This document shows, one piece after another, positions 35,310 to 44,709 of a stretch of 64,000 nucleotides of DNA. The translations under genes were made by a program, and so were the position numbers. This DNA is from JAQBDA01 sp963709875. GTDB lineage: Bacteria > Chloroflexota > Anaerolineae > Anaerolineales > UBA4823. Numbering within the stretch: the stretch's first letter is position 1; every line of letters starts with the position of its first letter. The notes beneath the pieces are model-generated. The model had not been told where the DNA came from. It ran no database searches and saw nothing but the letters and a program-made list of their open reading frames with translations. The stretch spans positions 310,001 through 374,000 of the forward strand of contig CAVPYB010000012.1 in the NCBI GenBank assembly GCA_963709875.1, read 5' to 3'.

Positions 35310-35326
35310 GCCTGAATTTTAGCACA

Positions 35327-35363
35327 ACACCCGCCAGGCGTTGGGGTTTGCCCTGGCGGGTGT
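35327..35363 (-). terminator. Probable intrinsic terminator after the polytopic membrane protein gene
   Basis: Perfect 12-bp arms ACACCCGCCAGG (35327-35338) and CCTGGCGGGTGT (35352-35363) with a 13-base loop, between the stop of the upstream membrane protein gene and the start of the VWA/FHA gene on the minus strand. The T-run is weak. Confidence 0.7.
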
Positions 35364-35392
35364 CTGGAATTACGGTTTTTGGGTTGTGAGCG

Positions 35393-36325
35393 TCAGGCGC
35401 TCTCTGGTTCTGGGACAGCTTCGATGGCAGTTAGGCGGCGTGTCAGGCGCATATAGGTCAGCGTCCAGGAGGATTCAACATATGCTGTCAGTATGCCGTT
35501 CAGCACGAGCCAGAAAGGCAGGTAGGCCAGGAAGCACAGCCCGGCGATCAGCAAACCGCCCCATATGGCATTACCCGAGCCGAGCAGCACCGCGCTCATC
35601 GCAGGTATTGCAATCAGGAATACCGGAGCGCTGATGATCAACCCGCCGATCAGCGATACGCCGATACCAAGGATCAGAGCCATGATGATAATCGCGCCGG
35701 GGTTATCTCTGAACACCTGCCAGCCGCGCCGCAAGCCCTCTATGATGCTCGTATCGTCCACAACGATGGCAATATTGGCCTGCTCCAGCATGACGAACAG
35801 AAGCCAGAAAATCGGCACCAGCAAACATATAACTGGGATCAGACAGATCAGAGCAATACCCAGGGTCAGGATTGCCCCAAAAGTAACCATCAGGACGAGC
35901 ACGATGATAAGCACGACGAACGCCAGGCCAAACAGCAGGTTGAGCAGGAACACCCGCCAGAAGAAGGGCAGGCTGCCCCTGAACAGCTCTCCGAACTTCA
36001 TGCTGGTCGCCCCTTGATCTGCTTTCTGAGTACCCTGGATCACACCGATCTTCCCAACTGTCGTGAGGAAGATAGCCAGCACCACCAGCACCAGGACGAC
36101 CAGGATAATTCCGCCAATCAATGCGGCAATCTGCCAATCTGGAATCCGGTTGAACTGCAGGATATAATCCTCAACGCCAGAGGGGATATTATCGGTCCTG
36201 TATGATGAGCTGAATCTCCCAGGATTTCCGCTAGAGCCACACCCCGCCAGGATACCGAAAATCCACAACACTTTGTGCTTCCACACAATCTGCCAGGCTT
36301 TGGAAAGTACCTCTCCATAATCCAT
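35393..36325 (-). CDS. Polytopic membrane protein, GDPD-membrane-domain/DUF975-like
   Basis: 310-residue membrane protein. The opening MDYGEVLSKAWQIVWKHKVLWIFGIL and the segment EGLRRGWQVFRDNPG are typical of the glycerophosphodiester phosphodiesterase membrane-domain and DUF975-like families. At least six hydrophobic stretches are seen (about 65-90, 125-155, 150-180, 205-235, 235-260, 265-290). No catalytic motif is present. AGGAG precedes the ATG. Function is unknown; it lies upstream of the VWA/FHA gene. Confidence 0.75.
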   Translation of the reverse strand: MDYGEVLSKAWQIVWKHKVLWIFGILAGCGSSGNPGRFSSSYRTDNIPSGVEDYILQFNRIPDWQIAALIGGIILVVLVLVVLAIFLTTVGKIGVIQGTQKADQGATSMKFGELFRGSLPFFWRVFLLNLLFGLAFVVLIIVLVLMVTFGAILTLGIALICLIPVICLLVPIFWLLFVMLEQANIAIVVDDTSIIEGLRRGWQVFRDNPGAIIIMALILGIGVSLIGGLIISAPVFLIAIPAMSAVLLGSGNAIWGGLLIAGLCFLAYLPFWLVLNGILTAYVESSWTLTYMRLTRRLTAIEAVPEPESA

Positions 36326-36529
36326 TTCAACATTCTCCTTTCATTTCTATGCCTTGACGGCTGCTGACGCATTGCTAGTTCTTGGGGGCAGCCCGTTTAT
36401 GTGCAGCTTCTATCTTGATCTGTGTACCATTATATATCTACGGAAGGAACGAGATCAAGTCGCGAGGCAAAAATATTTGCTGCTGAGTGCAGTGATTGAA
36501 AATAAAAAGCGAGTACAATTAAAGACCGC

Positions 36530-37547
36530 ATGTCTGGAAACACCCTGGAGAAGAGCGTGGAATTATCTGTAATAATACCTGTATATAACGAAGAAGAGAG
36601 TTCTGCCTGCCCTCCATCAGGCCTTGCAGGGGGCATTATCCGACGCAATACCGGACTGGGAAGTGATTTACGTCAACGATGGCAGCCAGGATCACAGCAT
36701 CCAGGTGCTCGAAGAGCTGGCAGGCGAGGACCCGCAGCACGTCCGGGTTGTAGACTTGCGTCGCAACTTCGGGCAGACTGCTGCCATTGCTGCGGGAATC
36801 GATTACTCCACAGGCGAGACCATCGTGCTGATGGATGCCGACCTGCAGAACGATCCGGCAGATATCCCTTTGATGATCGACCATATCCGCGAGGGGTACG
36901 ACGTGGTCAGCGGCTGGCGCGCCAACCGCCAGGACAAGTTCATCACCCGCACGCTGCCTTCCCGCATTGCAAATTGGCTGATCTCCACGGTCACCGGCGT
37001 CTACCTGCACGATTATGGCTGCACGCTGAAAGCCTATCGCAGAGAAGTGATCACCGGTTTCAGGCTTTACGGTGAGATGCACCGCTTCATTCCGGCCTAT
37101 GCCAGCAGCGTTGGGGCGAGCATGATCGAGGTCAAGGTCAGGCACCACCCGCGCAGGTACGGCAAGACCAAATACGGGTTGAACCGCACGATTAAAGTAA
37201 TCCTGGACCTTTTCACGGTCAAATTCCTGCTGAGCTACGCCAATAAACCCATCTACCTGTTCGGCGGGGCTGGGGTGATCCTGATGCTGATCAGCAGCCT
37301 GACCTTTCTCTTCCTGGCAGTGCGGCGGCTTTTCTTTGAAATCCCAGTGCTTTCATCCCCATTATTCCAGATGAGCACCATGTTCTTTATCCTGGGCTTC
37401 CAGTCGATACTGATGGGGTTGATCGCAGAGATGCAGGTGCGCACCTACCACGAGTCGCAGCGCAAGCCAACCTACAGCATCCGGCGGTTGATCGGTATCG
37501 AGGGGCAGCCGGAAGAAGTGATGGGCTTGCTCGAAGGAAGAAGATGA
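36530..37547 (+). pseudogene. Polyprenyl-phosphate glycosyltransferase (GT2, DPM1/ArnC-like), frameshifted
   Basis: The full protein would be about 338 residues: a cytoplasmic GT2 catalytic domain that puts a sugar on undecaprenyl phosphate, followed by two C-terminal TM helices (about 230-300). The beginning (SVELSVIIPVYNEEES) is in frame 2 and the rest (LPALHQALQGALSDAIPDWEVIYVNDGSQDHS onward) in frame 3; one extra T near 36600-36602 links them. GT2 motifs YVNDGS, DADLQNDP and RHHPRRYGKTKYG are intact. It starts the polysaccharide cluster and overlaps the flippase-like gene by four bases. The indel may be a sequencing error; if so the gene is functional. Confidence 0.85.
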
Positions 37548-38563
37548 GCGTCTCGCCGAGAAGACAGCTGAATACCGGCTTTTGGCTGCGGCTCGGAGGC
37601 ACGCTCATCGCTTTAGCCCTTCTCATTTATCTGCTGCGCGAGCAGGGTTGGGATGAGATCCTGCTGGCCATCAAGAAGATAACCCTCTGGCAGTTCATCC
37701 TGGCATTGGCGCTGCAGTTCCTCTCACGGCTGGCAGTCTGCGCTCGCTGGCATGTTCTGCTGCGCGGTGCCGGGCTTCCGGTTACGTTCGGAGAGACGAC
37801 CCGGCTTACTTTTGCCGGTTTATTCGCCACGAACTTCCTGCCAACTACTATTGGCGGGGATGTTATCCGCCTGGTTGGCGCTGTACAACTGCGTTTCGAC
37901 AGCGCTACCAGCGCCGCATCTCTTGTCGTCGACCGTCTGGTAGGCATGGCTGGTATGGCAATGGCGCTGCTTTTCGGGCTGCCTGCCTTCGGTGCTGCTC
38001 TCCGGGGATCGGGAACGGGTGTTCTCATGGCTCCAATTCTTGGCGCGGCCGGGGTTTCGGGCAAGGCGCGCCTGCAGGCAAATACCAGGAAATGGCAAGG
38101 GCGCATCATCAGCTTCTTCCGGCGTATGCTCCAATCTATAAAACTGTGGATCAACCAGCCATCCTCACTGCTCCAGGCACTGGGGTTCACCTGGCTTCAC
38201 ATGTTGTGCCTGTTCGCATCACTCTGGCTGCTGCTCTTTGGAATGGGCGAACCGGTATCCTTCTGGTTGATCGCCGGGATGTGGAGCGCGGTTTACTTCA
38301 TCACTCTCTTGCCTGTATCGATCAACGCCTACGGGCTGCAGGAGCTTTCCCTGGCGTTCATCTTCACCCGGGTTGCAGGGGTCTCCGCCTCCGGTGCCCT
38401 CTCGCTGGCGATCTTGATCCGCACACTTTTTATGCTTGCCAGTCTGCCGGGGGCAGCCTTCGTACCCGGTATTATGGCAGCGCGCAGTGTGGGAAATGCC
38501 CAGCCTGCTTCTCATCCGGAGACAGCCGTTCCAGATACCAACCCGGGCGATTCCGGCGAATAA
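37544..38563 (+). CDS. LPG synthase TM-region/UPF0104 flippase-like protein
   Basis: 339-residue membrane protein of the lysylphosphatidylglycerol synthase transmembrane (UPF0104/AglD-like) family, with about eight hydrophobic segments. Typical pieces: LRLGGTLIALALLIYLLREQGWDEILLAIKK at the start, LFATNFLPTTIGGDVIRLV (the conserved PTTIGGD motif) near residue 100, DRLVG near 130 and YGLQELSLAFIF near 265. Homologues move lipids or lipid-linked sugars, or are glycosyltransferase partners. The ATG overlaps the preceding GT2 stop, which fits a lipid-linked intermediate pathway. Confidence 0.85.
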   Translation: MSVSPRRQLNTGFWLRLGGTLIALALLIYLLREQGWDEILLAIKKITLWQFILALALQFLSRLAVCARWHVLLRGAGLPVTFGETTRLTFAGLFATNFLPTTIGGDVIRLVGAVQLRFDSATSAASLVVDRLVGMAGMAMALLFGLPAFGAALRGSGTGVLMAPILGAAGVSGKARLQANTRKWQGRIISFFRRMLQSIKLWINQPSSLLQALGFTWLHMLCLFASLWLLLFGMGEPVSFWLIAGMWSAVYFITLLPVSINAYGLQELSLAFIFTRVAGVSASGALSLAILIRTLFMLASLPGAAFVPGIMAARSVGNAQPASHPETAVPDTNPGDSGE

Positions 38564-38585
38564 ACCCGGCTGACCGGACCGACCT

Positions 38586-40589
38586 ATGAGCCAAGCGACA
38601 CGACTGACCCTGCTGCGCGCATGTCTTGCGATCACTGCCCTGCTGACCGCTGCCGCCGTGCTGAACTTTGCAGCACGCTCCTACAAAGCGGAGCTGCTAT
38701 TCGTCTCACAGCGCCACCTGGCTTTCGCCGCTGTGCTTGGACTGACGGTCGCTCTTGAGGCAGGGCTCCTGGCTGCCACCTGGTCCTCGCTGCGCTCCAG
38801 GCTGCTGGAATGGCTGGATTCCATTCTCAATATCCTCCGAGGTCTGGGGAATATAAACCTGCTCATCCTGGGAGCCTTGCTGGCTTTCTTTGCCTACCTG
38901 ATCATTGCCTCACCAATCAGCTATTTGAACTCGACCTATTTCCGGGTATTGATCTACTGGCTGGTCGCCCTGACCAGCAGCATACTGCTGTGGGGCTACG
39001 GGCTTCGAAGGACATATTTCGAGCTGTTCGCAGCATCGCTGATGCTGGCAGCGGTAGTATATAAGGTCGCCGTTTACCTGCCGGAGGTAACAAACTTCCC
39101 CTTGACCCTGGGGTGGTCTGAAGCAAGCCGCTATTACTACGCATCGCTGTATTTCTCACGACAAATCTACAACCTTAACATCCCGCCCACTGTGCTGCAC
39201 CCCAGTCGATACCTGATGCAGGCAGTGCCCTTCCTGATACCCGACTCGCCGTTATGGCTGCACCGTCTGTGGCAGATCCTGCTGTGGCTGGCTGTGACCT
39301 TCGCCAGCGCAGCGCTGCTCACGCGGCGGCTGGCAATAAGCGATACGTTCAAGGGGTGGATCTTCCTGGCCTGGAGCTTCCTGTTCCTGCTCATCGGTCC
39401 GGTTTATTACCATCTGCAGGTGGTGGTGATCATCACCCTGCTTGGCTACGACCGCAGCAGGTTCTGGAAGACCAGCCTCGCCGTGCTCCTCGCCTCCATC
39501 TGGGCCGGCATCAGCCGTATCAACTGGTTCCCGGTGCCCGGCATGCTGGCGGCGAGCCTGTATTTCCTGGAAGAGCCTGCAGCCGGGCGCGCACTATGGA
39601 AATATCTGCTCAAGCCACTCCTGTGGGTCGGCGTGGGAACCCTGGCGGCATTTGCCTCCCAATCGATATACGCCCTGATCTCCGGCAACCCGGTCGAGCA
39701 GTTCACCTCCAGCTTTTCCTCCGACCTGCTGTGGTACCGCCTGCTGCCCAACCCGACCTACCCCCTGGGTGTATTACCGGCTTTGCTGCTGGCCACATCT
39801 CCCTTGCTGTGGGCAGTGTACGCCAGCATGAGGGGTCGCTGGCGAGACTGGCACCCCTTACGCATTGCCGGTATTGCCTCCATCCTGCTGGTGCTGTTGG
39901 GCGGTGGGCTGGTGGTAAGCACAAAGATCGGCGGGGGCTCCAACCTGCACAACCTGGATGCTTACCTGACCCTGCTGTTGGTCATCAGCGCCTGGATTTA
40001 CTTCGCCAGAGCTGTACCCGACCGCTCTGATTCCGGCGCACCGGCACCCGGCCAGCCCGCCGTGCGTTTGCAAACGGCTGTAGTGCTGTTCATCCTGCTG
40101 GTCCCGGTCTATTTCACCATATTCTTGGGTCCAGTGACACCGCCTGCCGACCAATCCCGCCTGGGGCGGGCGCTGGATGCCATAAATTCTGCGGCGGCTG
40201 AAGCCCGGGAGAAGGGCAGCCAGGTGCTTCTGATCACTGAAAGGCAGCTAATCACGTTTGACACACTGAAGGATGTGACGCTCGTATCGGATTACGAGAA
40301 GGTGTTTCTGATGGAAATGGCAATGGCCGGAAACCCAGCCTACCTGGGACAGTTCCACCAGGAATTGAAAGAGCAGCGCTACGACCTGATCGTCAGCGAA
40401 CCGCTGGCGGTGCGCTACAAAGGCAGCGGGAAGAGCTTTGGCGAGGAGAATGATGCCTGGGTCAGGAACGTCGCCGAACCGATCCTGTGCTACTACGAAC
40501 CGTTCCGGACATTCCGAGAGCTGAAGATCCAGCTGCTCAAACCGCGCAACTCAGCGCCTGAAACCTGCTTGCCAGCCGATGATGGCTGA
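38586..40589 (+). CDS. Large polytopic membrane protein, probable GT-C glycosyltransferase
   Basis: 667-residue protein with about twelve hydrophobic segments over residues 10-490, and a soluble C-terminal portion (about 530-660). A periplasmic loop after TM4-5 (LGWSEASRYYYASLYFSRQIYNLNIPPTVLHPSRYLMQ) is reminiscent of lipid-linked sugar transferases, but no DD/DE signature could be pinpointed. The soluble end with LITERQLITFD and YDLIVSEPLAVRYKG resembles the C-terminal domains in GT39-like proteins. Its location in the cluster, between a flippase-like protein and GT39 genes, supports glycosyl transfer from a lipid-linked donor. The call rests on topology and context. Confidence 0.65.
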   Translation: MSQATRLTLLRACLAITALLTAAAVLNFAARSYKAELLFVSQRHLAFAAVLGLTVALEAGLLAATWSSLRSRLLEWLDSILNILRGLGNINLLILGALLAFFAYLIIASPISYLNSTYFRVLIYWLVALTSSILLWGYGLRRTYFELFAASLMLAAVVYKVAVYLPEVTNFPLTLGWSEASRYYYASLYFSRQIYNLNIPPTVLHPSRYLMQAVPFLIPDSPLWLHRLWQILLWLAVTFASAALLTRRLAISDTFKGWIFLAWSFLFLLIGPVYYHLQVVVIITLLGYDRSRFWKTSLAVLLASIWAGISRINWFPVPGMLAASLYFLEEPAAGRALWKYLLKPLLWVGVGTLAAFASQSIYALISGNPVEQFTSSFSSDLLWYRLLPNPTYPLGVLPALLLATSPLLWAVYASMRGRWRDWHPLRIAGIASILLVLLGGGLVVSTKIGGGSNLHNLDAYLTLLLVISAWIYFARAVPDRSDSGAPAPGQPAVRLQTAVVLFILLVPVYFTIFLGPVTPPADQSRLGRALDAINSAAAEAREKGSQVLLITERQLITFDTLKDVTLVSDYEKVFLMEMAMAGNPAYLGQFHQELKEQRYDLIVSEPLAVRYKGSGKSFGEENDAWVRNVAEPILCYYEPFRTFRELKIQLLKPRNSAPETCLPADDG

Positions 40590-40595
40590 GGCTAT

Positions 40596-40634
40596 CGACC
40601 AGGTATGAAACACTCACGGCTAGTCACCTGGTCG
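40596..40634 (+). terminator. Possible hairpin downstream of the GT-C-like gene
   Basis: Nine-base arms CGACCAGGT (40596-40604) and ACCTGGTCG (40626-40634) with a 21-base loop just after the stop codon. No T-run follows, so it is a weak terminator candidate. Confidence 0.35.
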
Positions 40635-40746
40635 GCTGGATTGAGATGATACAATAGGTTTAATTATCAAAAATTTCGTTAAGTCCAAGGCCCTGGTTCA
40701 AGATTGGTTAATTTAATACACGCTTGTTAGCATACAGACGATTGAT

Positions 40747-42276
40747 ATGAACGTGGGTGCAAGATTAAATAGGTTTTTACCTAGGCTTGGCGGCCTAGCA
40801 TGGAAAATAATCCCGGGATTGGCAGTACCTATTTCATATCTGTTGCTCATGTTTACCCAGTTCCCTTTTCGAAAACGCTTTGAGTTCGATTATGACGAAG
40901 GGATCAACGCTATGAAATCCTTGCTCCTGGGGCAAGGTTTTTCTCTTTATAGCGAGGTGTGGAGCGACCAACCGCCACTGTTTACATACCTGCTCACTGG
41001 GTGGTTCCGCATATTCGGTTTTGATATTAATGCAGGCAGAGTCCTGGTGCTGGTATTATCTACGATACTGTTAGCTACCGCTATTGTGGTTCTGCAAAGG
41101 TTATGGGGACCCTGGCACGCTCTGGCGGGCGCGCTCATTATTGTCTTACTGCCCTATTACGATATCCTGAGTGTCTCCGTGATGATCGGCCTGCCCGCGA
41201 TAACCTTAGCTATGCTTAGCCTGCTGTGCATTATCTTTTGGCACAAGCAGCGCAAAAGCCTATGGCTGTGGCTGGGTGCCATCGCCCTAAGCCTATCAGT
41301 GCTAACCAAATTGTTCACCGTTTTCCTGGCTCCTATTTTTATAGCAGGCATAATCCTCGGCGAGTATACCGCGAAGGATGGACTCTTTAACTGGTGGAAG
41401 GTGCTGCGTCCAGCGCTTGTCTGGGGCCTGGTGTTTTCGCTACTGACATTGGGATTGGGGCTCACTCTGGTAGGGCCAACGAATGCACCCCAACTGCTGG
41501 ATGTCCATCTGGCTGCGCGCGTGACGCAGACCTATGCTCACTATGTCGATGTTTACACTATTACCCAGTACTTGCAGGCGTCCTGGTCGATCTTGTTGAT
41601 TGCTTTGATCGGCAGTATATTCGCCGTGTTGGAAAAAAATTGGCTTTCTCTATACTTAGTTGCTTGGGCTGTTACCGGATTCGCGCTCCTTTCCGTTCAA
41701 AAGCCGGTTTGGTATCACCACCAACTGCTTGTCACAATCCCCAGCGCTATGCTGGCTGGAATCGCAATTGGAGAGGTCATTCACTTGATTCCCGGAATTA
41801 TCAACAACAGCGATTTTTTCTGCCTGCGCGGCCTTCTCGCCGCTATAGCCATCACCGGATTCGTGTTTGTCCTTCAAAACCACTTTCCACACACTTATAA
41901 TAATTTCACGCTCCCAGCCCATAAAATTGAACCAATTGCCCCTTCACTAAATCGCGAAGAACCATTTCTGGATGAATTGAGCCAGTATGCCGGAAAAACT
42001 CGGTGGATTGTGACCGACATGCCTATGTATGCCTTCCGAACTGGCTTGTTGGTCCCTCCACCCCTGGCTGTTTTCACCGGCAAACGCGTGGCGACCGGTG
42101 CTCTTTCCGAGGATGAAATTATCGAAATCGTGAAAGAGTATCGACCTGAACAGGTTTTTATCGGGCGCTTCAAATTTCCTGATCTGGAGCAGTTCTTAAC
42201 AGATGATTATCTTCAGAACTACTTCAGAGGCAGAAAACATCACTATCTGCTAGGCGAACTCAGGCACAATCCATAA
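40747..42276 (+). CDS. Glycosyltransferase family 39-like membrane protein
   Basis: 509-residue GT-C protein similar to the PMT/ArnT group. The acidic motif DYDEGINAMKSLLLGQG lies in the first outside loop (about residues 44-60) and is followed by SLYSEVWSDQPPLFTYLLTGWF, the pattern of GT39 enzymes that use polyprenyl-linked sugars. About eleven TM segments, then a small soluble end. The base composition is visibly lower in GC than the neighbours, with many AT-ending codons, hinting at separate origin. No SD is evident before the ATG. Confidence 0.8.
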   Translation: MNVGARLNRFLPRLGGLAWKIIPGLAVPISYLLLMFTQFPFRKRFEFDYDEGINAMKSLLLGQGFSLYSEVWSDQPPLFTYLLTGWFRIFGFDINAGRVLVLVLSTILLATAIVVLQRLWGPWHALAGALIIVLLPYYDILSVSVMIGLPAITLAMLSLLCIIFWHKQRKSLWLWLGAIALSLSVLTKLFTVFLAPIFIAGIILGEYTAKDGLFNWWKVLRPALVWGLVFSLLTLGLGLTLVGPTNAPQLLDVHLAARVTQTYAHYVDVYTITQYLQASWSILLIALIGSIFAVLEKNWLSLYLVAWAVTGFALLSVQKPVWYHHQLLVTIPSAMLAGIAIGEVIHLIPGIINNSDFFCLRGLLAAIAITGFVFVLQNHFPHTYNNFTLPAHKIEPIAPSLNREEPFLDELSQYAGKTRWIVTDMPMYAFRTGLLVPPPLAVFTGKRVATGALSEDEIIEIVKEYRPEQVFIGRFKFPDLEQFLTDDYLQNYFRGRKHHYLLGELRHNP

Positions 42277-42286
42277 ATTCTCCATA

Positions 42287-42430
42287 GTGAAACTCAAAGA
42301 AAATCTGTTGTGGCTGAAAGTTTTGCTCTTTGTGATCCTGACCTGGGGGCAGGCACATGGGTTTAATTCGCCAGGACCTCACCAGACGATCCGCGTACCG
42401 GTGAGCGATGAGGCCAACGACCGGGTATGA
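42287..42430 (+). CDS. Possible short ORF, 47 residues, GTG start
   Basis: The gap between the two GT39-like genes holds a frame GTG 42287 to TGA 42430 that begins with a hydrophobic stretch (NLLWLKVLLFVILTWGQAHG) and ends overlapping the ATG of the next gene (ATGA). It may be a leader of the following gene or a remnant of another membrane protein. No homologue is recognised and no SD is clear. Confidence 0.25.
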   Translation: MKLKENLLWLKVLLFVILTWGQAHGFNSPGPHQTIRVPVSDEANDRV

Positions 42431-44100
42431 AGAACTGGCCGACTCTGCTCTCCCTGGTGCTGGTGCTGGCTGCTGCGGCGCTGCCGCGCAGTTTAGATCT
42501 GGACCGCTTCGTTACACCGGACGAGCCGAAATGGCTGACCCGCTCAGCCAATTTCTTCCTGGCGCTGGCGCAGCGCGACCTCTCTAACACCTACCAGAAA
42601 GAACACCCTGGGGTCACGGTCATGTGGGCTGGGACTGCCGGCTTCATCGCCCGCTACCCGGATTATGTGCGATACGGTCCCGGACAGCATGACCGACCTG
42701 AAAAGCTCTATCTGTATCTTGAGGATAAAAGCGTGAGCCTGCTGGCGCTTCTGGCAGCAGGGAGAGGTATGGTCATCGCCGGTATCCTGCTCGCTCTTGG
42801 ACTGGCATATCTGGCTGCGGTCAGGCTGCTCGGGCTTCTGCCCGCCCTGGTCGGTTTCCTGCTGATCGCTTTCGACCCGTTCCTCGTCGCCCTCTCCCGG
42901 CTGCTGCACCTGGACGGTCTGGTGAGCACGCTGATGCTGCTCTCCCTGCTGGCCTGGCTGAACTATCTGCTGCGGGGTGGGCGCCGGCGGGATCTCCTCC
43001 TTTCGGCTGCCGCAGCCGGGTTGAGCTGGCTGACCAAATCACCGGCCTTTTACCTGCTGCCGTTCGTAGGTCTGACCTGCCTGGTCGAGGCCGGAATCGC
43101 GTGGAAGACTAACGGGACGGATGCCTGGAACACCTTGTGGCGCGCTGCCAGACCGGCACTGATCTGGACAGGGATTGCTGCCGTGATTTTCGTTCTGCTC
43201 TGGCCGGCGATGTGGAGCGACCCGCTGTCTGCCCTGGAGCAGGTCTTCGGCGGGGCTGCCAGCTACGCGTCTGAAGGGCACGACAGCATCACATTTTTCA
43301 ACGGCAAGGTCCACCAGGGAGGCATCTCCGACTGGCGCTTCTACCCCACCAGCTACTTCTGGCGCTCAACACCAGCAGTTCTGCTCGGGCTGCTGCTGTT
43401 GGCTGCTGCTCTCATCCTGGACGGCAGATTCCCATCGATCAGGGAACACAGACTCACAATACTCTATTTAGGTCTGTATGTTTTCCTCTACACCGTGTTT
43501 ATGACTTTGGGGGCAAAGAAGTTCGATCGCTACCTGCTGCCGGTCTTCCCTGTGCTCGACCTGCTGGCCGGGATGGGTTGGGTGGCAGTCCTGAACCCCC
43601 TGTTGAGCAGGGTCCGAACTGGCACCTCGGCGAGGATTTCAGCCGCCAAATGGATCGGCCTCGGCGCAGGCATGCTGCTGGTCGTGGTCCTGGCTCAAGC
43701 GGTCGGGACATGGCGAACGCACCCGTACTATTTCAGCTATTACAACCCGCTGGCTGGCGGCAGCCGTAAAGCCCCCCAGGTGATGATGATCGGCTGGGGA
43801 GAGGGCTTGGACCAGGCAGCCCGGTATTTGAACGGCAAGCCAGATGCCGAGAAGCTGCGCGTGGCTTCCTGGTATCCAGACGGACCTTTTTCCTATATCT
43901 TCGCGGGGGAGACACTGCAGCGCGACCTTCCAGCCAGCCCGGAAGAGATGCAAAAATCCGATTATGTCGTCCTGTATGCCCACCAATGGCAGCGCCAGCT
44001 CCCCAGCCAGGAGTTTTTAGATTTCTTCGCAGCCCAAACCCCTGAGAAGGTCATCTATGTGGATGGCATTGAGTATGCCCGTATCTATCCTACCCATTAA
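42427..44100 (+). CDS. Glycosyltransferase family 39-like membrane protein
   Basis: 557-residue GT-C membrane protein. After TM1 (LLSLVLVLAAAALPRS) it shows VTPDEPKWLTRSANFFLALAQRDLSNTYQKEHPGVTVMWAGTAG, the outside-loop acidic motif and the EHPG/PGV signature found in Chloroflexota and Cyanobacteria GT39-like proteins. Ten to eleven TM segments and a soluble C-terminal region with a YFSYYNPLAGG motif near 440 and a late HQWQRQLPSQEFLDF segment. Probably adds a sugar from a polyprenyl donor to a surface glycan or protein. It overlaps a possible short ORF by its ATG. Confidence 0.85.
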   Translation: MKNWPTLLSLVLVLAAAALPRSLDLDRFVTPDEPKWLTRSANFFLALAQRDLSNTYQKEHPGVTVMWAGTAGFIARYPDYVRYGPGQHDRPEKLYLYLEDKSVSLLALLAAGRGMVIAGILLALGLAYLAAVRLLGLLPALVGFLLIAFDPFLVALSRLLHLDGLVSTLMLLSLLAWLNYLLRGGRRRDLLLSAAAAGLSWLTKSPAFYLLPFVGLTCLVEAGIAWKTNGTDAWNTLWRAARPALIWTGIAAVIFVLLWPAMWSDPLSALEQVFGGAASYASEGHDSITFFNGKVHQGGISDWRFYPTSYFWRSTPAVLLGLLLLAAALILDGRFPSIREHRLTILYLGLYVFLYTVFMTLGAKKFDRYLLPVFPVLDLLAGMGWVAVLNPLLSRVRTGTSARISAAKWIGLGAGMLLVVVLAQAVGTWRTHPYYFSYYNPLAGGSRKAPQVMMIGWGEGLDQAARYLNGKPDAEKLRVASWYPDGPFSYIFAGETLQRDLPASPEEMQKSDYVVLYAHQWQRQLPSQEFLDFFAAQTPEKVIYVDGIEYARIYPTH

Positions 44101-44155
44101 ATCCCGCTAAACCAGCCTTCTCTGAAAATCACCCCCGGACGCTTACATTTTAGGT

Positions 44156-44173
44156 TATAATTCAGCGACTGAA
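44156..44173 (+). promoter_or_regulatory. Putative -10 and small palindrome before the HTH gene
   Basis: TATAAT at 44156-44161 is followed directly by TTCAG-CGA-CTGAA (44161-44173), which could be an operator at the transcription start. The -35 is not recognisable. Confidence 0.35.
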
Positions 44174-44187
44174 TTTTGGAGTCGTCT

Positions 44188-44680
44188 ATGGAAACACAAC
44201 CTGATCCAACTCGCGAGCTCGTCCTGCTCGAACAAATCGAACGCGACCCAGACGTGACCCAGGCATCCCTGGCAGCCACACTGGGTGTTGCCGTCGGCAC
44301 GGTCAACTGGCATATCAAACGCTTTGTCGCCAAAGGCTATGTTAAAGGTAAAACGCGCCCAGCGCCGCAAGCTGCGCTATATCATCACCCCGGAGGGGTT
44401 GGCATTTCGCGCCCGGCTGACGGTGAACTATATCGAAACATCGATGCACCTGTACAGGCGCACGCGCCTGCGTGTGCGCGAGCTGCTGGCAGATGTCAAA
44501 GAGGCCGGATACTGGCAGATCGTCATCGACGGAGAAGGCGATATCGCCGACATCTGCCGCCTGACCTGCCTGGAGGCGGCGGTCGACGTGGCTGCCAGCC
44601 CGGATGGGTCGGCTGCAAACCTGCCTGTTCTGGAAGTGCGCGGGATGAAGGTGCAGCTGCGCATGCCGGAGATGGCATGA
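44188..44680 (+). pseudogene. Winged-helix transcriptional regulator, frameshifted
   Basis: The complete product would be about 163 residues. The first 54 residues (ELVLLEQIERDPDVTQASLAATLGVAVGTVNWHIKRFVAKGYVK) form a winged-helix DNA-binding domain like those of MarR/Lrp-type regulators. The frame changes near 44344, where one extra A in TTAAAGG turns the reading to KVKRAQRRKLRYIITPEGLAFRARLT and the C-terminal ligand-like region ending MPEMA. GGAG stands before the ATG. It lies just upstream of the nucleotide-sugar and ABC-exporter genes and may control the polysaccharide operon. Such regulators recur beside glycan clusters. Sequencing error is a plausible cause of the shift. Confidence 0.75.
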
Positions 44681-44709
44681 CCGGCACAAGTATATAAGGG
44701 AATGCTCCC

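Noticed and set aside
44176..44697. 173-residue intact regulator in a single frame
   Set aside because: After residue 55 the translation loses homology and becomes Ala/Arg/Pro-rich, while the other frame continues the expected protein.
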